64,000 nucleotides of DNA from Pseudomonas nitroreducens. GTDB taxonomy: Bacteria > Pseudomonadota > Gammaproteobacteria > Pseudomonadales > Pseudomonadaceae. This document shows, piece by piece, positions 33,330 through 44,099 of the stretch. Location: the NCBI RefSeq assembly GCF_024170165.1, contig NZ_JALJXP010000007.1, positions 1 to 64,000 of the forward strand, written 5' to 3'. Below the pieces are notes generated by a model. The model had not been told where the DNA came from. It did no database searches and worked only from the letters and a program-made list of their open reading frames with translations. Every line of letters starts with the position of its first letter. Within the stretch, counting starts at the first letter, position 1. A program made the position numbers and the translations under genes.

Positions 33330-33347
33330 TTTTCATGCGCCCAGGAA

Positions 33348-33374
33348 AACGCCAGGCAATCGCCTGGCGTTTTT
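33348..33374 (+). terminator. rho-independent terminator after the metal-dependent hydrolase gene
   Basis: AACGCCAGGC and GCCTGGCGTT (33348-33357 / 33362-33371) are exact complements, with the T-run TTTTT starting inside the second arm. Confidence 0.88.
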
Positions 33375-33405
33375 CATTCAACCCATCGCGCCGAATGACG
33401 GTTTC

Positions 33406-33478
33406 TGTAGGAGCGAGCTTGCTCGCGAACGGACGCCGCTCCGGTGCTGAGAGGTTCGCGAGCAAGCTCGCTCCTACA
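33406..33478. repeat. REP pair (GTTCGCGAGCAAGCTCGCTC family)
   Basis: An inverted copy of the 25-bp REP (33406-33430) and a direct copy (33454-33478) face each other, as at 7435-7505 but in opposite orientation. It lies between convergent genes. Confidence 0.92.
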
Positions 33479-33493
33479 AAGCATGACCGGGCG

Positions 33494-33889
33494 TCAGCCC
33501 TCCTGCCGGCGCGGCAGATCATCCACCGTATCGAACCAGGACAGCTGCGACGAGCACCAGACATGACACTGCGGCTGGATCAGCTCCGGCTCGTCCAGCG
33601 TCACGGTGTTGAGTCCCACCGTCTCGCCGGCGCGCACGCGGAACTCCAGCGGCGTACCGCACTTCACGCAGAAGCGCCGCTCGCCGTCCTCACTGGAGCG
33701 CCACATCCCCGGCTCGACGGCGGTATAGGCGAAGCCCGTCAGCGGAATCACCGCCCAGGGCACCGCCGGCGCGGCATTGGACTTCTGGCAGATGCGGCAA
33801 TGGCAGTAACCGGTCTCTTCCGGCTCGGCATCCACCCGGTAACGTACCGCGCCGCAAGCGCAGCCGCCGAACAGGGGCAAAGGCAACAT
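33494..33889 (-). CDS. GFA-family (glutathione-dependent formaldehyde-activating/CENP-V) zinc protein
   Basis: A 131-residue protein with the zinc ligands expected of the family: GGCACGAVRY near 9-18, CHCRICQKS near 29-37, and CVKCGTPLEF near 74. Family members bind small thiol adducts, but most are not proven formaldehyde enzymes. It lies 30 bp downstream of the TetR gene on the same strand and may be co-transcribed with it. Confidence 0.88.
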   Translation of the reverse strand: MLPLPLFGGCACGAVRYRVDAEPEETGYCHCRICQKSNAAPAVPWAVIPLTGFAYTAVEPGMWRSSEDGERRFCVKCGTPLEFRVRAGETVGLNTVTLDEPELIQPQCHVWCSSQLSWFDTVDDLPRRQEG

Positions 33890-33919
33890 GGTGAGGCTCC
33901 CGCTAAGACCGAAGAAGAC

Positions 33920-34615
33920 TCACAGCCTAGCCAGCAGGCCGAAGCTCTGCAGCACCGCAACGCCGGTGAAGAGCAACAGGATTTGTCTTTCTGCCAGGGC
34001 ACAGACTTCCTCGCGCTGCTCCAGCGGACGCTCCAGGTAGTCCAGCGACTGCTGGAACAACTGCCGGCTGATCAGCCGCGACAGCTGGTTCAGCCCGTTC
34101 TCGTCGATGTCCGGCAACAGGTGGAACTGGCGGATGTCCTCGGCCATGTCTTCGCCGAACTCGTCCATCACCCGCGCCAATGCTTCGCGCAAAATCGGCG
34201 ACGGCCCGTGCAGTTCGCGGACGCCGATGATGAAAGCCTGCGGGTTGCCCTCGACGAAGTCGAAGAACAGCCGCACCGTCTCCCGCGTCACCCGCTGGCC
34301 GCGCTCCAGGTCCAGGCCGAAAGGCACGCTGGCCACGCCCTCCCCCGGCTGCGCACGCTCGGCAGCCTCGCGGCGCAGATCGCGCAGCGGCTGGCGCAGC
34401 TGGGCGGCGATGTCGCGGATGATCGCCAGCCCCAGATCATCCACATCACCGAAGTGCCGGTAGAAGGTATTCGGGTTCAGCCCTGCTTCCCGCGCCAGCT
34501 CGCGCAGCCCCAGGCTGCTCAGGCTGCGCCGGCTGGCCGCCAGGCGCAGCGCCGCGTCGATCAGCGCGCGCTTGCCGGCGGCCTCCGCAGGCCGTTCTTC
34601 CTGTCCGATGTCCAT
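33920..34615 (-). CDS. TetR-family transcriptional regulator, FabR-like
   Basis: A 231-residue repressor-type protein. The helix-turn-helix LGLRELAREAGLNPNTFYRH (near 37-56) followed by FGDVDDLGLAIIRD closely resembles FabR of E. coli, which controls unsaturated fatty acid genes. This suggests an acyl-thioester or lipid-like effector. The ATG at 34615 is preferred to a GTG at 34636. It is divergent from the monooxygenase gene, with a duplicated palindrome between them (34658-34699) as the obvious operator. Confidence 0.85.
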   Translation of the reverse strand: MDIGQEERPAEAAGKRALIDAALRLAASRRSLSSLGLRELAREAGLNPNTFYRHFGDVDDLGLAIIRDIAAQLRQPLRDLRREAAERAQPGEGVASVPFGLDLERGQRVTRETVRLFFDFVEGNPQAFIIGVRELHGPSPILREALARVMDEFGEDMAEDIRQFHLLPDIDENGLNQLSRLISRQLFQQSLDYLERPLEQREEVCALAERQILLLFTGVAVLQSFGLLARL

Positions 34616-34657
34616 GTGTCTGGCGCCCGACCCCACCTAAGGTTGGTTGTTCATGCG

Positions 34658-34699
34658 GTATACAGATGTCTACATTTCACCACGTAGACAGTTGTATAC
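34658..34699. promoter_or_regulatory. double TetR-type operator
   Basis: Two 16-bp imperfect palindromes of form GTAKACA-NN-TGTMTAC lie at 34658-34673 and 34684-34699, with centres 26 bp apart. Together they make a larger inverted repeat with 14 of 16 positions paired. The right copy overlaps a likely -35 (TAGACA, 34685-34690) that pairs with AATAAT at 34706-34711 for the monooxygenase promoter. Repression of both divergent genes by the TetR protein is the natural reading. Confidence 0.75.
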
Positions 34700-34729
34700 G
34701 CCAGCAATAATCATAACAGGAGCGTGGCC

Positions 34730-36283
34730 ATGAGTACGGTTGTGAGTACCCAACCAAAGACTGCCCCCAGACACTGCAAGGTCGCCATCATCGGCACCGG
34801 GTTTTCCGGGCTGGGCATGGCGATCCGCCTGAAACAGGAAGGCGAGAACGACTTCCTGCTGTTCGAGAAGGACGCCGGCGTCGGCGGCACCTGGCGGGTC
34901 AACAACTACCCGGGCTGCGCCTGCGACGTGCAATCCCACGTCTACTCCTTCTCCTTCGAGCCGAACCCGGACTGGACGCGCATGTTCGCCCGCCAGCCGG
35001 AAATCCGCGCGTACCTGGAGAAGTGCTGGGCCAAGTACCGCCTGGAAGACAAGACGCTGCTCAACACCGAGATGGCGCGCTTCGAGTGGAACGAGGAACA
35101 ACAGCTCTGGCACCTGTTCGACGCCGCCGGCAACCACTACACCGCCAAGGCCGTGGTCTCCGGCATGGGCGCCCTGTCGATTCCCTCGATCCCGGCGCTC
35201 AAGGGCCTGGAGAACTTCCAGGGCAAGGCCTTCCACTCCCAGCAGTGGGACCATGACTACGACCTGAAGGGCAAGCGCGTCGCGGTGATCGGCACCGGCG
35301 CCTCGGCCATTCAGTTCGTCCCGGAAATCCAGCCGCTGGTGGCCAAGCTCGACCTCTACCAGCGCACCGCACCGTGGATCCTGCCCAAGCCCGACCGCGC
35401 CATCAGCGACAAGGAACGTGCGCGCTTCCGCCACTTCCCGGCGGTACAGAAACTCTGGCGCGGCGCCCTCTACAGCATGCTCGAAGGCCGCGTACTGGGC
35501 TTCACCTTCGCACCCTGGGCGATGAAGCTGGTGGGCAAGCTGGCCGAGCGCTTCATCCGCCAGCAGGTCAAGGACCCGGACCTGCGCCGCAAGCTGACCC
35601 CGGACTACACCATCGGCTGCAAGCGCGTGCTCATGTCGCACAACTACTACCCGGCGCTGGCGGCTGCCAACTCCTCGGTGATCGTCGACGGCATCCGCGA
35701 GATCAAGGCTGGCAGCATCATCACCAGCGATGGCCGCGAGCGCCAGGTAGACGCGATCATCTTCGGCACCGGCTTCACCGCCAATGACCCGATCCCCCGC
35801 GGCGTGGTGTTCGGCCGGGACGGCATGGACCTGCTCGACACCTGGAAGAACGGCCCGGAAGCCTACAAGGGCACCATGACCCGCGGCTTCCCCAACCTGT
35901 TCTTCCTCATGGGCCCAAACACCGGCCTGGGCCACAACTCGATGGTCTACATGATCGAATCGCAGATCGCCTACGTGCTGGGCGCCATCAAGCTGATGGA
36001 TCGCCGCGAGCTGCAGAGCGTCGAAGTGAAACAGGAGGTGCAGGAGCGCTGGAACGAGAAGCTGCAGCGCGGCCTCAACCACAGCGTGTGGAATACCGGC
36101 GGCTGCAAGAGCTGGTACCTGCACCCGGTGAGCGGGCGCAACTGCACCCTGTGGCCGGGCTTCACCTGGCGCTTCCGCGCCCTGACCAGCCAGTTCGACC
36201 CCGGCGCCTATCATCTGAAGGCCAAGCCCCTGAGCAGCCCCGTCGTCCAACCGCAACGCCACGCCGAGGAGGTACCGGCATGA
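34730..36283 (+). CDS. flavin-dependent monooxygenase, Baeyer-Villiger type
   Basis: A 517-residue FAD- and NADPH-dependent monooxygenase. The first dinucleotide motif GTGFSGLG lies near 22-29, the BVMO fingerprint FQGKAFHSQQWD near 163-174, and the second motif GTGASA near 185. Such enzymes insert oxygen next to ketones to give esters. Substrates are unknown, though FabR-like control hints at a lipid or fatty ketone. AGGAG precedes the ATG at 34730; a GTG at 34724 is too close to it. It overlaps the SDR gene by four bases, so the two act together. Confidence 0.88.
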   Translation: MSTVVSTQPKTAPRHCKVAIIGTGFSGLGMAIRLKQEGENDFLLFEKDAGVGGTWRVNNYPGCACDVQSHVYSFSFEPNPDWTRMFARQPEIRAYLEKCWAKYRLEDKTLLNTEMARFEWNEEQQLWHLFDAAGNHYTAKAVVSGMGALSIPSIPALKGLENFQGKAFHSQQWDHDYDLKGKRVAVIGTGASAIQFVPEIQPLVAKLDLYQRTAPWILPKPDRAISDKERARFRHFPAVQKLWRGALYSMLEGRVLGFTFAPWAMKLVGKLAERFIRQQVKDPDLRRKLTPDYTIGCKRVLMSHNYYPALAAANSSVIVDGIREIKAGSIITSDGRERQVDAIIFGTGFTANDPIPRGVVFGRDGMDLLDTWKNGPEAYKGTMTRGFPNLFFLMGPNTGLGHNSMVYMIESQIAYVLGAIKLMDRRELQSVEVKQEVQERWNEKLQRGLNHSVWNTGGCKSWYLHPVSGRNCTLWPGFTWRFRALTSQFDPGAYHLKAKPLSSPVVQPQRHAEEVPA

Positions 36284-37170
36284 AGAACTTCGAGAACAAG
36301 GTCGCCGCCATCACCGGCGCAGGCTCCGGCATCGGTCGCGCCCTGGCCGTGGAGCTGGCCTCCCGCGGTTGCCACCTGGCCCTGGCGGATGTGAATGCCG
36401 CCGGCCTCGAGGAAACCCGCCAGTTGCTCTCCTCCTCCGGCGTACGGGTATCCATCGACACCGTGAACGTCGCCGACCGCGAGCAGGTGCACACCTGGGC
36501 CGACAAGGCCGCCCGCGAGCACGGCAAGGTCAACCTGGTGTTCAACAACGCCGGCGTCGCCCATGCCGGCACCGTGGAAGCCAGCGACTACGAAGAGTAC
36601 GAGTGGATCACCAACATCAACTTCTGGGGCGTGGTCTACGGCACCAAGGCCTTCCTGCCGCACCTGAAGGCTTCCGGTGACGGCCACATCGTCAACGTCT
36701 CCAGCGTGTTCGGCCTGTTCTCACAGCCGGGCATGAGCGCCTACAACGCGACCAAGTTCGCCGTGCGCGGCTTCACCGAGTCGCTGCGCCAGGAGCTGGA
36801 CATGGAGCGCGGCGGTGTCTCGGCCAGCTGCGTGCACCCCGGCGGGATCAAGACCAACATTGCCAAGACCGCGCGGATGAACGACAGCATGGTCAAGGTC
36901 ACCGGGCAGAACGCGGAAGCAGCGCGCACCCAGTTCAACGACCAGTTGCTGCGCACCACCCCGCAGAAGGCCGCGCAGGTGATCATTCGCGGCGTGGAGC
37001 GCGATTCACGGCGCATCCTGATCGGCTCGGACGCCCACGCCATCGACCTGATGCTGCGTCTGCTGCCGGTCTGGTACCAGAAAGTGGTCACCGGCAGCAT
37101 GAAGCTGGCCAGGCGCTTCGCGCCCAAGCCCAAGCGCAAGTCCGCCGCCGAGGGCTACGAGGCCAAGTAA
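36280..37170 (+). CDS. short-chain dehydrogenase/reductase
   Basis: A 296-residue classical SDR with cofactor motif TGAGSGIG (near 12-19), NNAGVAHAG, catalytic serine in NVSSVFG and YNATK as the active YxxxK. The C-terminal basic tail (KLARRFAPKPKRKSA) is longer than in typical 250-residue SDRs and may touch the membrane. It is translationally coupled to the monooxygenase (ATGA). A plausible scheme is alcohol to ketone by the SDR and ketone to ester by the monooxygenase, but this is inference. Confidence 0.88.
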   Translation: MKNFENKVAAITGAGSGIGRALAVELASRGCHLALADVNAAGLEETRQLLSSSGVRVSIDTVNVADREQVHTWADKAAREHGKVNLVFNNAGVAHAGTVEASDYEEYEWITNINFWGVVYGTKAFLPHLKASGDGHIVNVSSVFGLFSQPGMSAYNATKFAVRGFTESLRQELDMERGGVSASCVHPGGIKTNIAKTARMNDSMVKVTGQNAEAARTQFNDQLLRTTPQKAAQVIIRGVERDSRRILIGSDAHAIDLMLRLLPVWYQKVVTGSMKLARRFAPKPKRKSAAEGYEAK

Positions 37171-37207
37171 CGCGTCATTCCCAGGAGTCCCTCTTTCCCT
37201 GTCGGGC

Positions 37208-37249
37208 CGGCGCCCATCCCCCTTACCCCCGGATGGGCGCCGTTTTTTT
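37208..37249 (+). terminator. terminator of the monooxygenase-SDR operon
   Basis: CGGCGCCCATCC (37208-37219) pairs with GGATGGGCGCCG (37231-37242) and is followed by a run of seven T. This is one of the strongest terminators in the window. Confidence 0.93.
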
Positions 37250-37332
37250 CGGCACCCGGATCACTCCGTCATCCGAAAGCCACTGCGTATACTGGCGGTC
37301 CGCCCCCTGACCTGCGCCCAAGGACGACGACC

Positions 37333-37872
37333 ATGAGCCAGACGCTCCCCACCTTCCGCTATCACCCCGACCCACTGGCCACCGGCAGCGTGATCGCGTC
37401 GGAAGAGGCCTGCCTGTGTTGCGGGCAGAAGCGCGGCTACGTCTACACCGCCTCGGTGTACACAACGCACGACCTGCCGGAAAACTGCCTGTGTCCCTGG
37501 TGCATTGCCGACGGCAGCGCCGCGCAACGCTTCGAGGCGAGCTTCGCCGATGACTACCCGTTACTGGATGCCGGCGTGCCCGATGCCGTGGTGCGCGAAG
37601 TCTGCGAGCGCACACCCGGGTTCGCGTCCTGGCAGCAGGAACACTGGCTGAGCTGCTGCGGTGACGCCTGCGCCTTCCAGGGCGATGCGAAGCGCGAGGA
37701 CATCATCGCTCTGGGAGCCGCCGGTCTGGCCGGGCATTTCCCCGACTTCGGCTGGCCAGAGAAGACCTGGCTGCAGGTCGTCGAGCACTACCAGCCGGCG
37801 GGCAATCCGGCGATCTACCACTTCCGCTGCCTGCACTGCAGCAAGGCGCACTTCGGAATGGATTTCACCTGA
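37333..37872 (+). CDS. CbrC-family protein (UPF0167)
   Basis: A 179-residue protein rich in paired cysteines: CLCCGQKRGYVY near 27-38, CLCPWCIADG near 54, CCGDAC near 112, and CLHCSKAHFG at the end. This is the CbrC/UPF0167 pattern and implies zinc or iron binding. E. coli CbrC is linked to colicin sensitivity, but the biochemical role is not known. It stands alone, convergent with the acyl-CoA dehydrogenase. Confidence 0.85.
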   Translation: MSQTLPTFRYHPDPLATGSVIASEEACLCCGQKRGYVYTASVYTTHDLPENCLCPWCIADGSAAQRFEASFADDYPLLDAGVPDAVVREVCERTPGFASWQQEHWLSCCGDACAFQGDAKREDIIALGAAGLAGHFPDFGWPEKTWLQVVEHYQPAGNPAIYHFRCLHCSKAHFGMDFT

Positions 37873-37887
37873 GTCCGAAGAGGCCGC

Positions 37888-39036
37888 TCAGAGTCCCATC
37901 TGCTTGGCGATGATCTCGTTCATGATCTCCCGCGTGCCGCCACCGATGGAAAGAATCCGGTTATCGCGGTAGAGCCGCTCCACCAGGCTTTCGCGCATGT
38001 AGCCCATGCCGCCCAGCACCTGCACGGCGTCGTACGTCACGCGGTCGGCGATGTCGGTGGCGAAGTTCTTGGCCATGGAGATTTCCTTGATCACGCTCTT
38101 GCCGGCCGCCATCTTCGCCGCCTGGCGGTAGGTGAACTCGCGCGACACCTCAACCTGGGTAGCCATTTCCGCCAGCCGGTGCTTGAGCACCTGGAATTTG
38201 CCCACCGGCTTGCCGAACGCCTCGCGCTCGCGGCTCCGGGCCAGCGCCTCGTCCAGCGCCAGCTGCGCAGTCATGTTGGCCATGATCGCCAGCGCCAGAC
38301 GCTCGCTCTGGAAGTTCGCCATGATGCAGGCAAAGCCCATGTTCTCCGCGCCAATGAGGTTCTCCACCGGCACCTTGCAGTCATCGAAGAACAGCTCGGC
38401 GGTGTCCGACGCCCACCAGCCCATCTTCTTCAGCTTGCGGCTCACGGTGAAGCCAGGCGTGCCCTTCTCCACCAGCAGCAGGCTGACGCCGCCGAAGCCA
38501 TCACCGCCGGTACGCACGGCCACGGTGTAGTAGTCGGCGCGCACGCCGCTGGTGATGAAGGTCTTGCTGCCACTGACGCGGTAGTGGTCACCGTCGCGCA
38601 CGGCGCGGGTCTTCAGACTGGCGACATCGGAGCCGCCGGACGGTTCGGTGACCGCCAGTGCCATGATCTTTTCACCGGCCAGCACCTGCGGCGCTATACG
38701 CTCGCGCAGCTCCGGGCGGCCCCACTTGATCAGCGGCGGCAGACCGATATCCAGCGAGCCCAGCCCCGCCACCAGTCCGCCGGAACCACAGCGCATCAGT
38801 TCTTCGCTGGCCGCGACCTTGGCGAACAGGTCGCCCTCATGACTGCCGCCGAGCGCCTCGGGATAGCCGATGCCGAGGATGCCGGCCTCGCCCGCCTTGC
38901 GGTACAGCTCGCGGGGAAACTCCTCGGCCTCCTCCCAGTCGGCGACGTGGGGCAGGATTTCACGCTCGACGAAGCGCCGCACGCTGTCACGGACCAGGCG
39001 GTGATTGTCATCGAAGTATTCGGCGAACACGGACAT
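37888..39036 (-). CDS. acyl-CoA dehydrogenase
   Basis: A 382-residue FAD enzyme that oxidises an acyl-CoA to the 2-enoyl-CoA. MALAVTEPSGGSDVASLKT (near 125) and the C-terminal YRDNRILSIGGGTREIMNEI are family signatures. The glutamate position of the catalytic loop in the SCAD/IVD group corresponds to the REI/GGM region, but I cannot fix the base with certainty. It has no operon partner, so the acyl chain it acts on is unclear. The ATG at 39036 is the only plausible start. Confidence 0.92.
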   Translation of the reverse strand: MSVFAEYFDDNHRLVRDSVRRFVEREILPHVADWEEAEEFPRELYRKAGEAGILGIGYPEALGGSHEGDLFAKVAASEELMRCGSGGLVAGLGSLDIGLPPLIKWGRPELRERIAPQVLAGEKIMALAVTEPSGGSDVASLKTRAVRDGDHYRVSGSKTFITSGVRADYYTVAVRTGGDGFGGVSLLLVEKGTPGFTVSRKLKKMGWWASDTAELFFDDCKVPVENLIGAENMGFACIMANFQSERLALAIMANMTAQLALDEALARSREREAFGKPVGKFQVLKHRLAEMATQVEVSREFTYRQAAKMAAGKSVIKEISMAKNFATDIADRVTYDAVQVLGGMGYMRESLVERLYRDNRILSIGGGTREIMNEIIAKQMGL

Positions 39037-39111
39037 GGCAAGGCTCCAGACGATTTGACTGAAACTTACCGAGCGCTTGCTTGGTTTTCAAGGCGGGACA
39101 CCCGCCATCGG

Positions 39112-40080
39112 CTAGGACAGATGCGCCGTCCCGAACCGCTCGCGGTAGGCCGAAGGCGCCACGCCCGCTGCGCTGCGGAAGGCATTGCGGAAGCTTTCCA
39201 CGGTGCCGAAGCCACATTGCCCGGCAATTCGCTCGACGCTGTCGGCGCTGCTTTCCAGCAGTTCACGGGCTCTGGCCATGCGCTCGTGCTGCAGCCAGGC
39301 CTTGGGCGTCATGCCGGTTGCCTCGCTGAAACGACGCAGGAAGGTGCGCTCGCTCATGGCCACGCGGCTCGCCAGCTCGCCGACGCTGATCGACCGGTCC
39401 AGTCGTCGCCGGGCCCAGTCCAGCAGCCCGGCGAGGTCATGCCGAGGCGCCTGCGCCACGGGCGCGGGAATGAACTGAGCCTGCCCTCCGCCGCGCTGTG
39501 GCGACATCACCAGGCGCCGCGCGACGGTGTTGCCGACCTGCGCACCGAAGTCCCGTGCCACCAGGTGCAGGCAGGCGTCGATGCCCGCCGCACTGCCGGC
39601 CGAAGTGATCAGCTGACCGGCGTCCACATAGAGCACCTGCGCATCGACCTCGATGGCCGGGAAGCGCGTCGCCAGTTCTTCGGCGTAGCGCCAATGGGTG
39701 GTCGCCCGCTGGCCGTCCAGCAAACCGGTGGCGGCCAGGACGAAGACCCCGGAGCAGATCGACAGCAGCCGCGCACCTTCATCATGGGCCTTGCGCAGCG
39801 CCTGTAGCAGTTCGGCAGAAGGCGCCTCCGCTCGATCACGCCAGCCCGGCACGATGATCGTGCCTGCCGTGTCGAGCGACTCCAGCCCGCCATCGGCGAG
39901 CACGCGGATGCCGCCCAATGCGCGCATGGGTCCTTCATCGACGGCAACGACGCGGTGGCTGTACCAGGGGAAGTCGAACTCGGGACGCGGCAGGCCGAAG
40001 ATCTCCACGGCGATGCCGAATTCGAAGGTACACAGGCCGTCGTAGGCGAGTACGGCGACTTTCAGGGGATCACGGCGCAT
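39112..40080 (-). CDS. ftrA: GlxA/FtrA-type AraC-family transcriptional regulator
   Basis: A 322-residue regulator. The N-terminal 190 residues are a DJ-1/PfpI-like domain (VAVLAYDGLCTFEFGIAVEIF and ICSGVFVLAATGLL with its nucleophile-position cysteine). The C-terminal 100 residues are an AraC double helix-turn-helix (SISVGELASRVAMSERTFLR). FtrA proteins are often divergent from a rhodanese, as here. The rhodanese start is 93 bp away on the other strand. The symbol is given by family resemblance only. Confidence 0.82.
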   Translation of the reverse strand: MRRDPLKVAVLAYDGLCTFEFGIAVEIFGLPRPEFDFPWYSHRVVAVDEGPMRALGGIRVLADGGLESLDTAGTIIVPGWRDRAEAPSAELLQALRKAHDEGARLLSICSGVFVLAATGLLDGQRATTHWRYAEELATRFPAIEVDAQVLYVDAGQLITSAGSAAGIDACLHLVARDFGAQVGNTVARRLVMSPQRGGGQAQFIPAPVAQAPRHDLAGLLDWARRRLDRSISVGELASRVAMSERTFLRRFSEATGMTPKAWLQHERMARARELLESSADSVERIAGQCGFGTVESFRNAFRSAAGVAPSAYRERFGTAHLS

Positions 40081-40173
40081 TTGGCGGAAAACTTCCTATC
40101 ACTGTCAAAACCGCCACTGTAGCCGACTCCGCGAGCCACATACAGTGCTGCCATCTTCCACAGGAGCCTTGCC

Positions 40174-40824
40174 ATGCCCAGCCTCGTCAGCCAGTTCCCC
40201 GCGGCCCTGCCCGCCGACGCCCTCGCCCATTTCAGCCACCGCCTGGCGTTCGAGACCGACTGCTCGGACGTGAACCATGCGCGACAGAACGGCGAGCAGG
40301 ATTTCGTCCTGCTTGATGTGCGCCATGCTGCCGCCTTCGCCCGCGGGCACGTACCCGGAGCGCTGAACCTGCCCACCCGCGAGATCGATGCACGGCGCAT
40401 GGCGCAGTTCGCGCCGGGCACCCTGTTCGTCGTCTACTGCGCCGGGCCGCACTGCAATGGCGTGCACCGCGCCGCCGCGAAGCTCGCCGCGCTGGGATGC
40501 CCGGTGAAGGAGATGATCGGCGGGGTGACCGGCTGGCTGGACGAAGGTCTGGCGCTGGTCAGTGCGTCGGGCAAATCGCTGCACGCGGAAGGTGAAGGCA
40601 TCGGCTGCGCCTGCTGTGGCCGAATGCAACAAGGCCGGAATTGCTCCGGCCTTGTTCGACATTCAGGAACTGCGCGAGCGACTCAGCGACTGATCGGCCG
40701 GCGCCCGGCCAGGGCGTGGGCCAGGGTGCCGCCGTCCACCAGCTCCAGTTCGCCGCCCAGCGGTACGCCATGGGCGATACGCGACAGCACAAGGTCGCCG
40801 CCGCCGAGCAACTGGGCGATGTAG
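40174..40824 (+). CDS. rhodanese-like sulfurtransferase with an apparent stop-loss extension
   Basis: Residues 1-147 form a complete single-domain rhodanese: [12 protein letters not shown], then the active-site loop YCAGPHCNG with C89 as the sulfur-carrying cysteine, then [11 protein letters not shown]. The protein should end near EGIGCAC. Instead the codon at 40615-40617 is TGT, one base from TGA, and the frame continues 69 residues to 40824. That extension crosses a perfect terminator hairpin at 40628-40656 and 142 bp antisense to recR, and its composition is unlike a folded domain. It is divergent from the FtrA-type regulator. Either a real elongated protein or a recent mutation or sequencing error. 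Confidence 0.8.
   Translation: MPSLVSQFPAALPADALAHFSHRLAFETDCSDVNHARQNGEQDFVLLDVRHAAAFARGHVPGALNLPTREIDARRMAQFAPGTLFVVYCAGPHCNGVHRAAAKLAALGCPVKEMIGGVTGWLDEGLALVSASGKSLHAEGEGIGCACCGRMQQGRNCSGLVRHSGTARATQRLIGRRPARAWARVPPSTSSSSPPSGTPWAIRDSTRSPPPSNWAM
40628..40656. terminator. bidirectional terminator between the rhodanese and recR
   Basis: AACAAGGCCGGA (40628-40639) is exactly complementary to TCCGGCCTTGTT (40645-40656), with a 5-base loop. It sits 26 bp beyond the recR stop on the minus strand and would end that transcript. On the plus strand it lies inside the extended rhodanese frame, which argues that the original stop was upstream. Confidence 0.85.
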
Positions 40825-41282
40825 TGGGCAGTCGCCTCGCCTTCCACCGTGGGGTTGGTGGCGAGGATGATCTCGCTGAAGCTACCGGCCTTGATCCGCG
40901 CTTCCAGCTCGGGAATGCCGATGGCTTCCGGGCCGAGGCCGTCCAGCGGCGACAGGTGCCCCTTGAGCACGAAGTAGCGGCCACGGTAGCCGGTCTGTTC
41001 GACGGCAAACACGTCCAGCGGGCCTTCCACCACGCACAGCAGGCTGTCGTCACGGCGCGGGTCGGTGCACTGCGGGCAGAACTCGTCTTCGGACAGGGTG
41101 CGGCACTGCTTGCAATGACCGACGCCCTCCATCGCCCGGGTCAGCGCCTGCGCCAGACGCAGGCCGCCGCTGCGATCACGCTCCAGCAGCTGCAGCGCCA
41201 TGCGCTGGGCACTCTTCTGCCCCACGCCGGGCAGGGTGCGCAGGGCGTCGATCAGTTGGCGGATCAGCGGCGTGAAGCTCAT
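40683..41282 (-). CDS. recR: recombination protein RecR
   Basis: A 199-residue protein acting with RecF/RecO to load RecA at gaps. It shows the N-terminal helix-hairpin-helix ([17 protein letters not shown]), the four-cysteine zinc finger CKQC and CPQC (near 57-72), and a Toprim domain with [15 protein letters not shown]. Length is standard. It lies downstream of ybaB and dnaX in the conserved order, with a REP pair in the gap before it. Confidence 0.97.
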   Translation of the reverse strand: MSFTPLIRQLIDALRTLPGVGQKSAQRMALQLLERDRSGGLRLAQALTRAMEGVGHCKQCRTLSEDEFCPQCTDPRRDDSLLCVVEGPLDVFAVEQTGYRGRYFVLKGHLSPLDGLGPEAIGIPELEARIKAGSFSEIILATNPTVEGEATAHYIAQLLGGGDLVLSRIAHGVPLGGELELVDGGTLAHALAGRRPISR

Positions 41283-41319
41283 GGGGCAGTCTCAGGATTT
41301 TTCAGAGGGGTAGAACGAC

Positions 41320-41398
41320 TGTAGGAGCGAGCTTGCTCGCGAACCCTGCCAGGCCGTGAAGGGCCGGTAGAGCGTTCGCGAGCAAGCTCGCTCCTACA
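41320..41398. repeat. REP pair between ybaB and recR
   Basis: An inverted REP unit (41320-41344) and a direct unit (41374-41398) flank a 29-bp centre. Unlike the other copies, this pair sits inside a co-directional gene string (dnaX-ybaB-recR), where it could attenuate or stabilise mRNA. Confidence 0.92.
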
Positions 41399-41417
41399 GG
41401 TCTGCGGGATGCCTGGA

Positions 41418-41744
41418 TCAGAAGGGCATCTTGAAGCCGGGCGGCAGTTGCATGCCGGCGGTCATGCCGGACATCTTGTCCTGGTTGTTCTGCTCGATCT
41501 TGCGCACGGCGTCGTTCACCGCGGCGGCGATCAGGTCTTCGAGGATTTCCTTGTCTTCCTGCATCAGGCTGTCATCCAGGGAGACGCGCTTGACGTCGTG
41601 GCGACCGGTCATCACCACGCTCACCAGGCCGGCGCCGGATTGACCGGTCACTTCGGCGTTGGCCAGCTCTTCCTGCATCTTCTGCATCTTTTCCTGCATC
41701 TGCTGGGCCTGCTTCATCAGGCCGGCCATGCCACCTTTCATCAT
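41418..41744 (-). CDS. ybaB: YbaB/EbfC family nucleoid-associated protein
   Basis: A 108-residue DNA-binding protein, mostly a helix-beta-helix. The start [20 protein letters not shown] is characteristic. It binds DNA as a dimer and is almost always between dnaX and recR. The 37-bp gap to dnaX suggests one operon. Confidence 0.95.
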   Translation of the reverse strand: MMKGGMAGLMKQAQQMQEKMQKMQEELANAEVTGQSGAGLVSVVMTGRHDVKRVSLDDSLMQEDKEILEDLIAAAVNDAVRKIEQNNQDKMSGMTAGMQLPPGFKMPF

Positions 41745-41781
41745 GTCGAGTTCCTCGATTCGTTCAGTCGTCGGCGCAGGC

Positions 41782-43947
<2,166 letters not shown>

Positions 43948-44099
43948 TGAAATCCATCGCGACGGGTGAGCAGAAGTGCGCTAATCCTAGCGAAGCGGAC
44001 CGTAAATTGCACCCGATGTCCGCACCGGTCGCTGTCGCATCTTGGCAAGGGCCGGGCTACACGGCATTGTGTTGTCGTTCTGCCATCAACGGAGCCTTG

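Noticed and set aside
32978-34687. 569-codon plus-strand frame after the metal-dependent hydrolase
   Set aside because: It crosses a terminator and a REP pair and runs antisense to the GFA and TetR genes.
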